DNA from: Blastobasis lacticolella
Lineage: Eukaryota; Arthropoda; Insecta; Lepidoptera; Blastobasidae
DNA: 64,000 nucleotides
Direction of reading: 5' to 3'
NCBI GenBank assembly: GCA_905147135.1
Contig: LR990055.1
Location: forward strand, 1,550,001-1,614,000
Shown: piece by piece, positions 11,538 to 23,169 of the stretch
Layout: the number at the start of each line of letters is the position of its first letter
Numbering within the stretch: position 1 is the first letter of the stretch
Position numbers and translations under genes: made by a program
Notes under the pieces: model-generated
What the model saw: the letters and a program-made list of their open reading frames with translations, nothing else
Told to the model about the DNA's origin: nothing
Database searches by the model: none

Positions 11538-11545
11538 TATAAAAG
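11538..11545 (+). promoter_or_regulatory. TATA box of family copy 2
   Basis: TATAAAAG lies 92-99 bases upstream of the MYSV start codon, which would put the transcription start near 11565-11575 and leave a short 5' untranslated region. An additional in-frame ATG at 11598 would add 13 residues before the signal peptide. A TATA of this quality is not seen upstream of copy 1. Confidence 0.6.
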
Positions 11546-11636
11546 GCTGTGCGAGTGTTGATCGAACACACAGACTTATATTATTAGTAGGAGTATTATG
11601 AGTATCTTTATTAAAGACCATCGTCGAGCATTAGTC

Positions 11637-14600
11637 ATGTATTCCGTCTATGTGGTTGTCGCCACTACGTGCATGCTGATGCAAACTGTATATGCAAATA
11701 CCGAAACTATAAGACAGGAAGCTGGTAAGAAATATTTATTGGTATTGCTGATGTCCCTACAGTGTTGACCACTTTCCATCAGGTGGCCCGTTTGCCTATT
11801 TGCGTATTGGTTACTGATTCGGACGCCTTCAAGGCCAGAGTGATGCCTGTTTAGGCTGTTCCTGAACAAGCGTGCTCCATCTTCGGCCGCATCGTCACTT
11901 ACCACCAGGTGAGATAATGGTCAAATACCTGGATAGTCCAATTAAAAAAACTAAAAAACAAAACTAAGGAACTAGAAAACCTATTCCATAATGGAGAAAG
12001 GCAAACGATTGACATAAAACATAGTCCCACGAACGTTTTTGTGATAACAGCAGTTTTCCTGCTGTATATAAGGCTTCCCCGTTTTACAGGTTTGCGCAAT
12101 CAGGAAATTGACTACGTAGGCTCTCTGGAAAGGACTACGAATATCTCAATCATAGTTCGGACTATCTATCACTATCACAATCAGTAGTATCATTTTCAAA
12201 AACGCTAAACAGTTTTCAACTCTTCGACACCTCTTTCTTCATTTTTAACCACCGACAAAAAGAGGGGTGTTATAGTTTAACGTGTGTATCTGTGGCTTTG
12301 TGTGTCTGTCTGTATTGAGATGGTTTGTTTGATTAAAATCGGTTCAGTAAATTAGAAAAGATTTTAGTTTAAGTAAATTTGGTCGGGGGTTACCCGACTT
12401 TTTTTATCGGTAAGGTTACGTTAATTTTTTTTTTTGGCATACAAACAAACAAGCGGGCCACCTGATGGAAAGTGGTCACCGCCGCCTATGGACATCAGCA
12501 ACACCAGGGTAGTCACCAATGCGTTGCCCGCCTTTGAAGAGACCTCAAATATACCTCTTGAACGATCACATGTCATAGTCCAAAGGAAACACTGGCTGGG
12601 AGCTCATTCCACATCCGAATCGTACGAGCGAGAAACGTTCATTTAAAAAAAAATTGAAAATTTACTTCATCATCATCATCTTGGCTTTAAAACACGCGGG
12701 CCCGGGCTCCGCCTAAGTTGGCATATTTACGTAATTGTACTCAAACTGCGAACCCGGTAATAGTAACTTTACGCTTTAATTCTGTTTCAGGACGCCTACC
12801 CGCACTGTACGATAGATTCCAAAGTATAGACATGCTGCCTAAAACTTCCGAGCTCTACCTCAACATTAGCGAAGTAAGGCACAGGACGGGTACATAAAAA
12901 CGATACCGCTACAAAGCGATCGTGATCATGAGCCTGAATTTTAAACAGCTCGCATTCATGCGAATTTTCGCGTTCTATATACGTGCGTGCGTAAATAGTT
13001 TGGCAATAGCGGATGTTGACCTCTCATCATCACAGCCCATCAACAGTCCACTGCTGGACTGAGGGCCTCTCCCACGAAAGGGGACGTTATTGCCATAGTC
13101 TCCACGCTTGGCAGGCGGGTTGGAGATCGCAGTGTTGTAAATATAACAATGGAAAACGCTGCTGCCCATTTTCTAGCCTACAGAGACTCTAGATCTTTGG
13201 TGTTGAAAACATTAGTCGCCTTGTACGACACCCACGAGTGTAAGGGGTTTGTGCTATTCTACTCTGCCGGACACAACACGGCCATGTTGACCTCTCGGTT
13301 AGAACTAATTACACACAGCAACAAAATATTTTAATATATCTAGGCCGGCAAGTAAAAATTAGGCAAAACATGCTTTAAGACTAAGGTAATCTACATAAAA
13401 TTCTCTACAACTTGAGCATTGTTCACTTCTTCAAATTCCCAACTTTCTTCAAAGTATGAAAAAATAGACATGTTTTTTTATGTAGTGTATGTACTAAACG
13501 GCTTTTATTTATTTATTATTTATGTGTACAATTGACAACCTTTGTTTTTTTCCATTACTTGTACTATAATACCTTACTTACCACAACAGAGACTGTTTTG
13601 CTCGTAAACGGTTGGGAATTAGAAAAAGTGCACATAGCAAAAGTTGTAGAGAAATTTATGTAATCAAGAGTATATAGGTATCTTGAATAGGTATCTTCTA
13701 GGCACGCATGCTACATCTTCGACCTCATCGTCAAATTCCATCTGGTGAGTTGAGGTCAAATGCAAACCTATTGACAATAAAGAAAAGAAAAACAAACCTT
13801 CGTGTAAAAGCATTTTTAGCTATAGGCCGCCATTTTCAAGTTTAAAGAAAAAAGCTGGAAATGTCAATAATTTCGAAGTGTGCCACAGGTAGAACAGGCT
13901 CCTCGAGGACGAAAACTCAAATTACACGTCTCACACTATCCCCGAAAAAACATCAAAATTTCTTAAAAATCGGAATTGTGTCCACGTCAATAGTACCTGC
14001 CGACCGGGCTAACAATCGTACTCGTTAAATTTTGGCAATACTAGTCATTAGATATGAAGTACGGCACTAATTAACTAAAACATTTATTTAAAAAATAAGT
14101 TCTTTGATTTTTTTTGACAAATATGACACTTTGACCCGGGGCCATTTAAATCAACTGACAGTTTATGGCGTTCTTGTCATTGTTTATGCTGTGAGTTGTT
14201 CTTGTTGGCTGTCTGTCAAATTTAGATATTTGTTATCCTTGGATTATATACGAATAAGTTCCACCGAAAGGTCAACAAGGCTGCTATTGCCACCACACCG
14301 CCTATACTTATCAGGTGTGGTATGCGATTGGTTTTGACGTCTGAAGGCGGTTTCTACGGTGCGTGGTGTCGCGGACGGACGCGGACAAGCCCGCAGCGAC
14401 GATCACTGGAAATAATGTCGTATGTGGTAGTTTGTTGTGGTAGCGCAGACATGACACAAACTTATATCGGCGTCGCCGTCGTTGACAACAAAAAGACATT
14501 TATAAATTATCACCAGATCAGATAAGTTTGTGGCACTTCGTCCGTGGTCGTCCACCGTGCGTGAGAATCCACAGAATTACGGACCGTGGAATCTAGCCTT

Positions 14601-16013
14601 CACAAACCAACCATAGTATAACAATATTAAGGCAACCACATTCTGGAACGTGATGCAACGTGGTCATCGCCGCCTATGGACAGCAGCAACACCAAGGGCG
14701 CCAACAATGCGTTGCCAGCCTCTAAATAGACCTCTAATATGGATACATCTTGAATGGAAAAGTCATAGTTCAAAGGAAACACTGTGGCTAGGAGTGGACA
14801 CCAAAATAGAGGGTCTACATAATGTAGATGCCCACGCGGGTCATGCGATGGCGGCATTGTGCTGTGAGAACCAGATCAAATAGTTCTCAGAGCACTCAGG
14901 GCCCCATATATATCATATTGTGTTTCCCCCTGTTTGATTGATATAGGTACTATGAGTGAAACCTCACGTCACACACTCACCCTGTCTTCATTGCTATACT
15001 TAGGTATAATCATCATCTTTGCCAATAGCCGGGTTATGCTGTCGCGCACGAGGGCCTGTGGTCCTTACCCATAATCCTGGATTTGGTAGGTTAGATAATT
15101 ACATTAAAGCGACTATCACCTGACCTCCGTGATCCGTTAACAGGTGAAACTGATCAGATCCGATCATTCTTAATGTGAGAGAAGACATCATGAGGAAACT
15201 GCACATTCAGGCGACTGCATGTTTTATCATGCACCGCTGAGAATTAGTATTCAAGTGATGTACATCTCAGTAAAAATAATTAACTACTTACTCTCTAATA
15301 ATAATAATCTCGGGTAATACTCTCGCTTACGAGTCGGACAAAAGCGGCACTAGTGTAGTTTTATGGGTTGTAAAATCAGCAAGCGGTCTAGTGACAGCTT
15401 GCTGATTTTACAACCCATAAAAGTCCACTCCAGGACTCAGGGCCTTTCCCACGAAAGGGGAAGGTATTGCCATAATCTCCACGCTTGGCAAGCGGGTTGG
15501 AGATTGCAGTGTTATAAATAGGTATAAAAATGGAAAACGCTGCTGCCCATTCTCCAGCTTACGGAGACTCTAGATCTTTTGGCTCGAATACATTAGTCGC
15601 CTTGTACGACACGTACGAGTGTAAGGGGTTGGTGCTATTCTACTCGGCCACACTCTGCTGAAACTACACGGCCAACATGCTTGCGAGATCGATAACCAAG
15701 GTTAAGCTTTTTAGCGGAGTCCGGAAACTGGATGTGATCGTTTTGCACTTTGAGGCTAGTGGAACTTGTAACATCGCAATGAGCTCGCCACTCTTTAGAT
15801 GTGCCTCCTTAGTTGTCGAAGCGAGTTTGATCAAGGTTCTGCTGGGGATCCTTAGATTGGTGGAATGGTATCGGGAGCCGATTGGCACCCATGACGATGT
15901 ATCATTATGATTATTTTATTTATCAACAGCTCTTCAATCTAGGGTATCGTCAGCCGATTGCAGTGAAGTTAGAGATAACGGACCGGCAACCACGTTTGTG
16001 GCGTTTTAAATAA
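11637..16013 (+). CDS. three-exon small secreted protein, family copy 2 (shortened)
   Basis: Exons 11637-11724, 12791-12873 and 15930-16013. Exon 1 reads 'MYSVYVVVATTCMLMQTVYA' (signal peptide) with donor GTAAGA; exon 2 follows 'TCTGTTTCAG', reads 'RLPALYDRFQSIDMLPKTSE' and ends at donor GTAAGG; exon 3 follows 'TTTATCAACAG' and reads 'LFNLGYRQPIAVKLEITD'. The first two exons have exactly the lengths and phases of copy 1. The last exon stops after 27 residues (TAA 16011-16013) instead of 57-62, although family-like DNA continues to about 16090 out of frame and only CATAAA follows. The 84-residue product is therefore truncated or the gene is dying. An alternative is that transcripts use the intact last exon at 23170. 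Not recognised by family name. Confidence 0.6.
11745..11810 (+). mobile_element. CR1-like LINE 3' fragment
   Basis: 'CACTTTCCATCAGGTGGCCC' plus 'GTTTGCCTATTTG' is the reverse of the block at 12450-12480. It lies in intron 1 of family copy 2. Confidence 0.5.
12425..12640 (-). mobile_element. CR1-like LINE 3' end
   Basis: A T run at 12425-12435 (poly(A) on the minus strand) is followed by 'GCGGGCCACCTGATGGAAAG', 'CGCCGCCTATGGACATCAGC', 'GCGTTGCCCGCCTTTGAAGA' and 'GCTGGGAGCTCATTCCACAT'. On the minus strand the last block reads like the C-terminal 'W-N-E-L-P' region seen at 25070. It lies in intron 1 of family copy 2. Confidence 0.65.
13026..13283 (-). mobile_element. SINE-C copy with 13-bp target duplication
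   Basis: Bounded by exact direct repeats ATGTTGACCTCTC at 13013-13025 and 13284-13296. On the minus strand it starts 'GGCCGTGTTGTGTCCGGCAG', passes 'TTACACTCGTGGGTGTCGTA' and 'GCGTGGAGACTATGGC' and ends in a GATGATG tail. This marks a complete retroposed element of about 258 bp in intron 2 of family copy 2. The 3' part resembles RTE LINE tails, so it probably uses RTE machinery. Confidence 0.85.
14640..14800 (-). mobile_element. CR1-like LINE 3' fragment
   Basis: 'TGGTCATCGCCGCCTATGGA', 'ACAATGCGTTGCCAGCCTCT' and 'TAGTTCAAAGGAAACACTGT' parallel the copy at 12460-12600 in order and orientation. It lies in intron 2 of family copy 2. Confidence 0.6.
15010..15240 (-). mobile_element. SINE-B copy, partial
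   Basis: Shows 'GTCGCGCACGAGGGCCTG', 'CCTGACCTCCGTGATCCG' and 'CATCATGAGGAAACTGCACA' in the order of minus-oriented SINE-B elements, but with several differences and no tRNA-like head. Confidence 0.55.
15359..15422. repeat. perfect 26-bp inverted repeat (hairpin)
   Basis: Arms 15359-15384 and 15397-15422 are exact reverse complements, with a 12-base spacer. The right arm abuts the truncated 3' end of the SINE-C fragment that follows. It may have arisen by a template switch during insertion; no promoter or product is evident. Confidence 0.95.
15423..15675 (-). mobile_element. SINE-C copy, 3' end lost
   Basis: Matches 13026-13283 in order ('CTCAGGGCCTTTCCCACGAA', 'ATCTCCACGCTTGGCAAGCG', 'CCTTGTACGACACGTACGAG'). 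The GATGAT tail is replaced by the hairpin at 15359-15422. Confidence 0.7.
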
Positions 16014-16769
16014 GCCACTGATCGGCGAGGATCACAAGGCAAAAAACTAGAGTTGTTAGCTCCTGATGTGGCTTTTGAAGACCAGAAACATGCGAAACTG
16101 CTCCTATTTTCGTCTCCATAAAAACTTGTTACTGCTATTCATTTTATCATCTGCCTTTTTCATTCAACGATCATTATTAGCCTTCTAATAATCATAATCA
16201 TAATAAATGTATTTGCATGAATACAGTTTAACATTTAAGGTCTTAAATAAATATTAAGTCTATTGCATTCGGTCTGTATGCAGACGTGCCAATATTTGGA
16301 AGGTGGTACATAAATTTAAAAATTTAAAAATGAAAATGTCACAAGTTAGGTAATTAAATATCATAATAATTTGTAAAAATGTCAATGTCTTAACAATAAT
16401 AAATTCATAAGCATTCACAATAAAATAAAATCGACAATAAAATGTCATAAAATATTGCTTATGTCATTGTAATTATAACATGCTTAATTATCAGGTTATG
16501 CCGTAACTGGTCCGGTTACGCCAACTATTTTAAAAAATTTTAAAAAGTACTAGGTTGCAGTAGATTTCCTTAAAAGTAAAAAAAAAATTCTCAATATTTT
16601 TGGTATTTGTCGCCAGTTAAATAGTTTTAGGCTTATTTTTCTATGGTTATAGGCGTGTCCAAAATTTCAAGCTTGTTACAAATATATTAGCCATGTAATA
16701 ACTTTTTGCGATTTTACTCCAGTGTAAGCATAACCCGATAAAGACGTGACGCATGAGTCACGCACGTTG
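16014..16769. other. AT-rich stretch after family copy 2, no gene seen
   Basis: To about 16090 it still resembles the 3' coding part of the family terminal exon, out of frame. Beyond that I see only AT-rich sequence without recognisable elements. Confidence 0.5.
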
Positions 16770-17350
16770 TAACAGTCTGACCATTAGGCCAAAATATTTC
16801 ACGCGAAAAATATCCCACAAATATGTACTTCGAGTTCGGAAGTCGATATCTTTTCTTAAATAGATTATAGGATTAAGTTAAAATTAAACGGCTTCGTTCA
16901 AAACTGATCGCCAGTGCTGCTAAAGTTTCGAAATGATATTATTCGTAAATATTTTGTTAATTGGAGTCCATCGAGAGCGAATCTTTCTAAATTGAAACCA
17001 ACGCCACCTGTAGAATTTATGACGAAGTTTCACAATATTACGTTAGCAGCGTCATATAACAGTTTGACCCCTAGGCTAAATTATTTCACGCGAAAAATAT
17101 TCCACAATTACGAACTTCGAATTTGGGAGATGATACCTTTTTTTAAATAGATTATAGGATCAAGTTATAATTAAACGGCTTTGTTCAAAACTGATCGATC
17201 ACTGACGAGCTGCGAGAGATTCGTAATTATTTTGTTAGTTGGTGTCCATAGGGCGAATCTTTCATATCTGTTCCGCAACTAACGCCATCTGTAGATTTCG
17301 ATAGATACGATTTGACGAGGTCGCTCAATATCACGTTAAGAACGTCATCT
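16770..17350. repeat. two tandem copies of a 287-bp unit
   Basis: The unit starting 'TAACAGTCTGACCATTAGGC' at 16770 recurs from 17057 ('TAACAGTTTGACCCCTAGGC'). Matching landmarks include 'TTCACGCGAAAAATAT', 'AAATAGATTATAGGAT', 'GTTCAAAACTGATCG' and a closing 'ACGTCAT'. The copies differ by many substitutions, so the duplication is not recent. Confidence 0.85.
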
Positions 17351-17887
17351 ATGTGCGGAGTATGGTAACTGTTCTACAGTTCTCTCATGTTTGAAATGTG
17401 TTTATCTACTATTTGAGTGTACTAAAATTATCTTGGTTTTAATACTTATATGTTTAAATATTTTAAATATTTATAGGTTTGTTGAAATATAAAGAAATCA
17501 TGTCAATGTGTGGCTGTATGAATGTAATTTGTGGCCACAAAGCTTAGAAACAAAAAAAAGTAAGCATGACGTAGGAGGTGGGGTGGATTGATAGGCAAGG
17601 TCGAGTCGAGACGAACCGTCGGGTTCCGTAGCTGTCTTTCACTATCCACAATTTATAAGAGGAGTAGTTTATGCTGTATTTAAACATATTTTAGGACAGT
17701 AAATGCATCTAATTTCGATGTCATTCAATAGGTACCGATTAAAGGAATGACTGGTTATCAAATGGGTATGTCGCGAGTAAGAATTGTTGATTGAGGGGTT
17801 TTCATGTTTCGCTGAAGGAACCCTACAGGGTGGCGTGATCGCTGTGTTGTTTTTGTTCTCGAAAGATCGACAGATTTTTGGAATCGA

Positions 17888-18137
17888 TATATAAGGGAGT
17901 GGAAGGTTCGATGGGGGCTTTTTCTCGGTTCAACAGTCGACGAAGGCGGACGTCCAGGCTTTTTCTCTGACCAACATTCGACGAAGGCGGACGTCCGGGC
18001 GGGACGTATTCAATACATTTGAGGTTTTTTCCACTCGAGCTTTAGCTTCGAGGCAGTAGATTCAGTGTGGTACAAAACCAGGTATGTTAGTGTTCTAGAA
18101 CAGTGATGAAAATACTAATTGTTTGTTTTTGTTTCAG
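17888..18137 (+). promoter_or_regulatory. TATA-like box, 41-bp tandem repeat and possible 56-base intron
   Basis: TATATAAG (17888-17895) is followed by two 41-bp tandem copies (17917-17957 and 17958-17998), each holding 'CGACGAAGGCGGACGTCC'. Farther down, AAAACCAG precedes a candidate intron 18082-18137, with donor GTATGT, branch-like ACTAAT, the tract TTTGTTTTTGTTTCAG and an acceptor. No credible open frame follows. The layout suits a transcribed non-coding region or the promoter of a degraded LTR element. This is inference only. Confidence 0.4.
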
Positions 18138-19319
18138 GGACCCCTTGGCAAGGCATTGCACACCGCCCTTGCTTATGCTTTCAGGTCCTACTAAGGTTGA
18201 AGACCTTAGGCCGTTGATTCGGACAGCAAATGGCTGGATGTTACATAATATTCCATTATTAACCTTTTGTTCCGATTGGAATTAAGTAATTGCCTAGTAT
18301 CTTTCTCTGGAATTTTTGTGTGACATTCATAGATCGTCTGACTTGGAATTTAGGCACTACGAAAGGATCTGGGATTCGTCAAGTGTTTCCACGCAAGGTT
18401 GCAAGGCCCTCGCCTTCGCTTCCCAACAGTAAGCCCCGTAGTGCCGAGGTTCCGAGGTCTTGTCACACAATGTATTCGGCATGTCCCCAGGCAGTATCAT
18501 GTCGGATATTCTTAGAAATAGGTACAACTTCTGGCTACACTGGTCAGACCCACCACTGACTGGCCCAGGAGACGATAGGGAATACACCTTAGTACTTGGT
18601 TGAGCGATCTCGGTCGCTATTCCAGTGCTGAAAGTTAGGTTTAGCTAGTCTTTATTCTAGATATGCATAGGACTTATGTATGGGACACTTACATCACACT
18701 TACACAGTAAACGGGGAATTTATTTGCACAAGGATATGCTTAGGCTTCGTCTATTGGGATAAAGAAAGGGGTAGGCCCAAAAGTAGTTCGCTTAGGTTAT
18801 CCTTTAAATAAGCAAAAATCAACTCATCAAGTATTTTAGGAATTTAGGCGTCGACTAATATATTCATATATCGTTATATATCCACTAAATAATCATTAAA
18901 TCTGTAAAATAATACGGAATTCCTGAAGAGTTTTGGTTTCGGAGAATTTTATGAAATACGACCGATCTAATAGTGGTAGCATATTTCGCCGCGCGTTCAG
19001 TAGTTAAAGTTGCTAGTCTAGCGAACGTTCGACTTTACCGCGGAGTCAACCGACGGTCTCGGGTTCGATCCTCAGAGTGAAACATCATTAGTTTTAAAAA
19101 TGGTTTTTCTTAATTACCTTTTATGAAATATTAGCCGCGTCACATTAAATACGGATATTAATAATCGCTTATACGTACTTCAATCTTAGATTGACCTTTA
19201 CTAAATTATCTAAAAGTAACGCGGTAGACGGCTTCTGTTTTGTACTATGTACAGTTATTATACTCTATTATTTGAAAAGGATTGAAACAATTGCCGTATA
19301 AATCAATGTAATAAAGGAA
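18138..19319. other. non-coding, unrecognised
   Basis: Open frames at 18103-18559 lack codon or domain signals. A tRNA-like B box ('TCGGGTTCGATCCTC' near 19060) lies here, but no full cloverleaf or matching A box could be assembled. Confidence 0.4.
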
Positions 19320-19320
19320 T

Positions 19321-19362
19321 AGATTTGAGAGAGATAGAGAGAGAGAAGAGCGAGAGTGAGTG
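19321..19362. repeat. GA-rich simple repeat
   Basis: A purine run of GAGA and AGAG units on the plus strand. Confidence 0.8.
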
Positions 19363-19941
19363 CGTTAGACGTACTAAAGATTTTCTAGTCCGAACGGATT
19401 TAGGGGCGAGAAATTAATTTTATAGATTCCTTCGTCGTCAAACAGTATGTACCTACGTGAGAAAGACAGAGCGTGCGCTTTTGGTCCATAGTGTAGATGA
19501 TGTTAGTGAGTATGTTGTGTGTATGAGTGCGTGTCAGTATTAGTATGAGCGCGATTGTTAGTTGCCTTTAAGTAAATTAATAAAGTTGTAGGCCATTATT
19601 TGTATTGAAACAAGTAGTCTATTAGGAGTTGATGTGTTATCACATCTTGAGAATAAATTTATAACGAGCATTTATTAATTCGCTATTTTGAACATTTAGG
19701 GCTGTTTGGAATGAAATACTTTAGAAGTGGGATGTATTCATTGAGCAAGGAAATTTGGATTTTACATCCTTAAATTATTTTCTTTGTAACTTTAATGTGT
19801 AGATATTACTTTATGATATTTATTAGAGATGGCATGGAACATGATTTTGATAAAATAATATTTAGTATCCTTCTTTCGGGTAGCATACGTGACAGATCAG
19901 GTTTTATGATTGGGGTCCTGTTGGAACACCAGTATTTTAGG

Positions 19942-20445
19942 GCTTAGTCCGCGCAATCCATTTATGGGTGAGTTGGTGTTATGGTGATGTGGAGAGATTA
20001 CGGTCTTGAGATATCATTATAGCAGCTAACCTATCTGAATCTAAGGTATGTTGCGAAAACGTCCTAAAATCAGTCTTTTCTCTTCTAAATCATCTTAGAG
20101 CTTAGTCCGCGCAAGTCAATTTTTGGGCGAGTTGGTGTTATCGCGATGTTAATAGATTGCGGTCTTGAGACATCTGGATAGCAGCTGACCAGTCTAAACC
20201 TAATGCATGTTGCGAAAAGGTTCTAAAATGTATTGGCAAAGCTGGAGTCCGCATAGACAAGCTTTTGGGTGTACCGTTGTTATCGTGATATTGAGGGACT
20301 TCGGTCTTAAGATGTCCGGATAGCAGTCTGTCAATCCAAATTTATTGCACATAGCGAAAACAGCGATGTTAATGTTTGTTGTTTTGATGTTGAGGAAGCT
20401 CGCTTCCAATATAACGAGATAGCAGTTAGTCTTTCTGAATCCCAT
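19942..20445. repeat. four degenerate tandem units of about 125-160 bp
   Basis: Units begin near 19942, 20100 and 20241 with 'CTTAGTCCGCGCAA' or 'CTGGAGTCCGCATA' and share 'GAGTTGGTGTTAT', 'CGGTCTTGAGA', 'ATAGCAGCT', 'TGTTGCGAAAA' and 'TTCTAAAA'. A shorter fourth copy runs from about 20373 to 20445. Any open frame across it is incidental. Confidence 0.8.
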
Positions 20446-21802
20446 GGTTTTTACAAAACCTCTCTAATACTTAGTGGTGTGCCGATGGGACAACTTTAAT
20501 ACGATCAAATCTGTACGTTGGAATTGCTTAGGACCAATGAATAAAGTTCATTGTTATTTACTTTCATAACTAGATGGTTCAACAGTATACAGACCCCTGA
20601 TACAGTTGTAACACCAATAATATTCTTTAACTAGATATATGTAAACTTTGGAGCTACTTTTTTTATACCAATTGGAGTCCAGCATTTGAAATATTTATTG
20701 AGAATACCTGAAGATACAGGCCTCAATTACCAGTTGTTTATTACAATATTAATTATTTTTATAACTAATTTAAATTAGCCTTGAGCTATTTATCGATATT
20801 GAAGATATCTATCATTTGTACAACTTACTTACTTGGGAGATTTATATGAAGAACTTGATGTTATACATCGAATGCATTTGGTATTACCAATTGAAATCAT
20901 AATTATGTTCGCCTGCTGTTTTTACATTAATTCAAGGATTGAGTTTTGTACCCGTGAGATGTTTGGCTGTGTGAGAAGTTGGCCGCTTCGTTCCTCACAT
21001 GTAGGTTCCATTTCCGGAGCGGTGGTAGCCTAAAATATACCTGCACTACCTTACGGACTGACCTATGGGACTCTATCTCTTTCCCTTTAATTATTACTAA
21101 AATATTGTGGCTTTAGCCATTTGGAACAACACCATGGTTCTCTGGAACTTATCCATCACTGGATTTTGAAGAAATATTACAAACTGAAAACTTTATTATG
21201 CATAATCTGCATTTGTGTATGGAGCACTCTCTCCAGGGCTAACTGCCGATTCTATACTATTCTACCTATACTATATCTGTGCTGCTGAATTCGGGCCCTT
21301 TATTGTTGTCGAAGGAACACTGTTGTAGTCCGCCTTTGTATGCTTATGGGGTATCCAAATCTACATCGTCAAGTCTATTGGACCCTGCATACGCGATTGA
21401 CTCAACCTGTGGTGTATCCTAAGACTTGTCATTATGCTCATGAGTAAGCTCTGGTACATGATATACGTTTCACAACAAGAGGATGTGGAGAGACCTGGAG
21501 TAAGCTACATGCTTTATTGAATTAATCACACCTACAATTATTATATGGATATGATCCACAGGCATTGGATGTTGTTGTTGTGCCCTCTTACATTATATAT
21601 TATGAAATACTAATTGACTTGACAAAGACCTAGAATCTTGTGCCATCTCTTAAATAAAATATCAGGGTAGGATGAAGATGTCTCTGGTTGACTCATATAG
21701 TAAGCTGCGGAGTGAAGCATGGGCTACGAGTAGCGAAGTTCATGCTGGAGTCAGTTATCTGGCTTTGGAGCAGCTTACCCCTCCTCTAATGAGGGGGGCC
21801 CT

Positions 21803-22016
21803 GTTTGTTTCCCTTAGACGTAATATCTGTTTGTTTCCCTTGGACATAATACCTGTTTATTTTCCCCTCGGGCGTAATATCTGTTTATTTTCCCCTTAGA
21901 CATAATATCTGTTTGTTTCCCTTGGACATAATATCTGTTTATTTTCCCTTGGACATAATATCTGTTTATTTTCCCTTAGACATAATATCTGTTTGTTCCC
22001 TTTATACATAATATAT
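21803..22016. repeat. eight-copy minisatellite, 26-28 bp
   Basis: Eight consecutive units of the form TGTTTGTTTCCCTTAGAC + ATAATATC, varying between 26 and 28 bp through extra T or C. Confidence 0.9.
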
Positions 22017-23169
22017 GAATCTGATTCCTAACTTTAGATACAACTTTCTTGACAACTTAATCTCTAATATAAATAACTCTTTTCATATTAATTTCATTTC
22101 AAATCATTAATTTCCATACCTGTTTATACTTCTCCACTCTAAAAGCATCGGGGTTACTAAAATCACAACGTAGAGTTCCATAGACGATCACAAATGGCCT
22201 TATTTAGTTTAAAACGTCGATAATAGATTCTATAGTCTTACGGTTTAGAAATGGTAGTTTTAGAGTTTAGGTTTCAGTGTGAATGAGCGTGTGTGTGAAA
22301 GTATGAGTGAGTCTGTTTTGCTGAAAGGGCGAACGTTACAACGTCACATCACGTCAGGTTCGTCATTGTGTGTTGAGCAGCGGTCTGGTCAGTCTTTTTC
22401 ACCGAATTTAAAGTAGCCATTGCGTGCTTCTATAATTCGTAACGTGACGATATTATCGTGGACGTCCACGATATAGGGGAGAGGTGGCATGAAAGGGACA
22501 CGCATTAAAAGGGATTTACTAGCCTTTACCTCAAAAAAGTCCCCCTCACGATAATATTCCTTATTCTTTATTGTACACAAACATGACATAATTATACAGT
22601 ACAGTAACAGAGATGTATAAAGGCGAGCTTAACTCATTAATTGAGTTTTCTACCAGCAAACCTTGGAGTCATAGGAACAGGTTTAACTTAAATGCAGGTA
22701 CCAAAAGTGTAACTTAAACATAGTACGGTGGATATGATAAACACAGTTGCTTACATAATGTCGTCACATTACAAATTATAAAAGCACCTAGTAGCCAGAA
22801 GGAGAGGCAATGGAGGATTTTCAGACAGCAACTTTGAAAAGTGTCGTTCGGAGTGCCTCACTAAATGGCGCTGCTCACATAGGATTCTCAAGTATTGAAC
22901 TCGGTAACCGAAGTTACTTGGAGACGTGTATCGTGAAAAGATATTTAGTTTTAGATACTTTTCTGAGCAAGCGCAAAATATTTCCATTTATACGTCTAAC
23001 GGTCTCGGTTTGATTTATTTTTGAGAATCATGTCTATTCAAGTATGGCTATTACAATTATTTGAACTACTTTTTCTCGGAAAATCTCCCATTCTCTAAAG
23101 ACCAAATTTGTGCTTGATAAAGCTGAAGTAGCTTCACAAATTAATACATACCATACATTGCTCCTACAG
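22017..23169. other. no gene assigned
   Basis: A 66-codon minus-strand frame at 22389-22589 ('YREGDFFEVKASKSLLMRV') has a protein-like look but no partner exon, homologue or splice context that I recognise. No copy of the family's first or middle exon was found here. Confidence 0.4.

Noticed and set aside
18103..18559. Overlapping frames after the candidate intron, one containing 'MYSACPQAV' which superficially resembles the MYSV start
   Set aside because: No hydrophobic signal core follows, no EAG-type donor is present, and the match is limited to three residues.
19000..19085. tRNA-like segment ending TCGGGTTCGATCC
   Set aside because: No A box at the right distance and no acceptor or anticodon stems could be paired.
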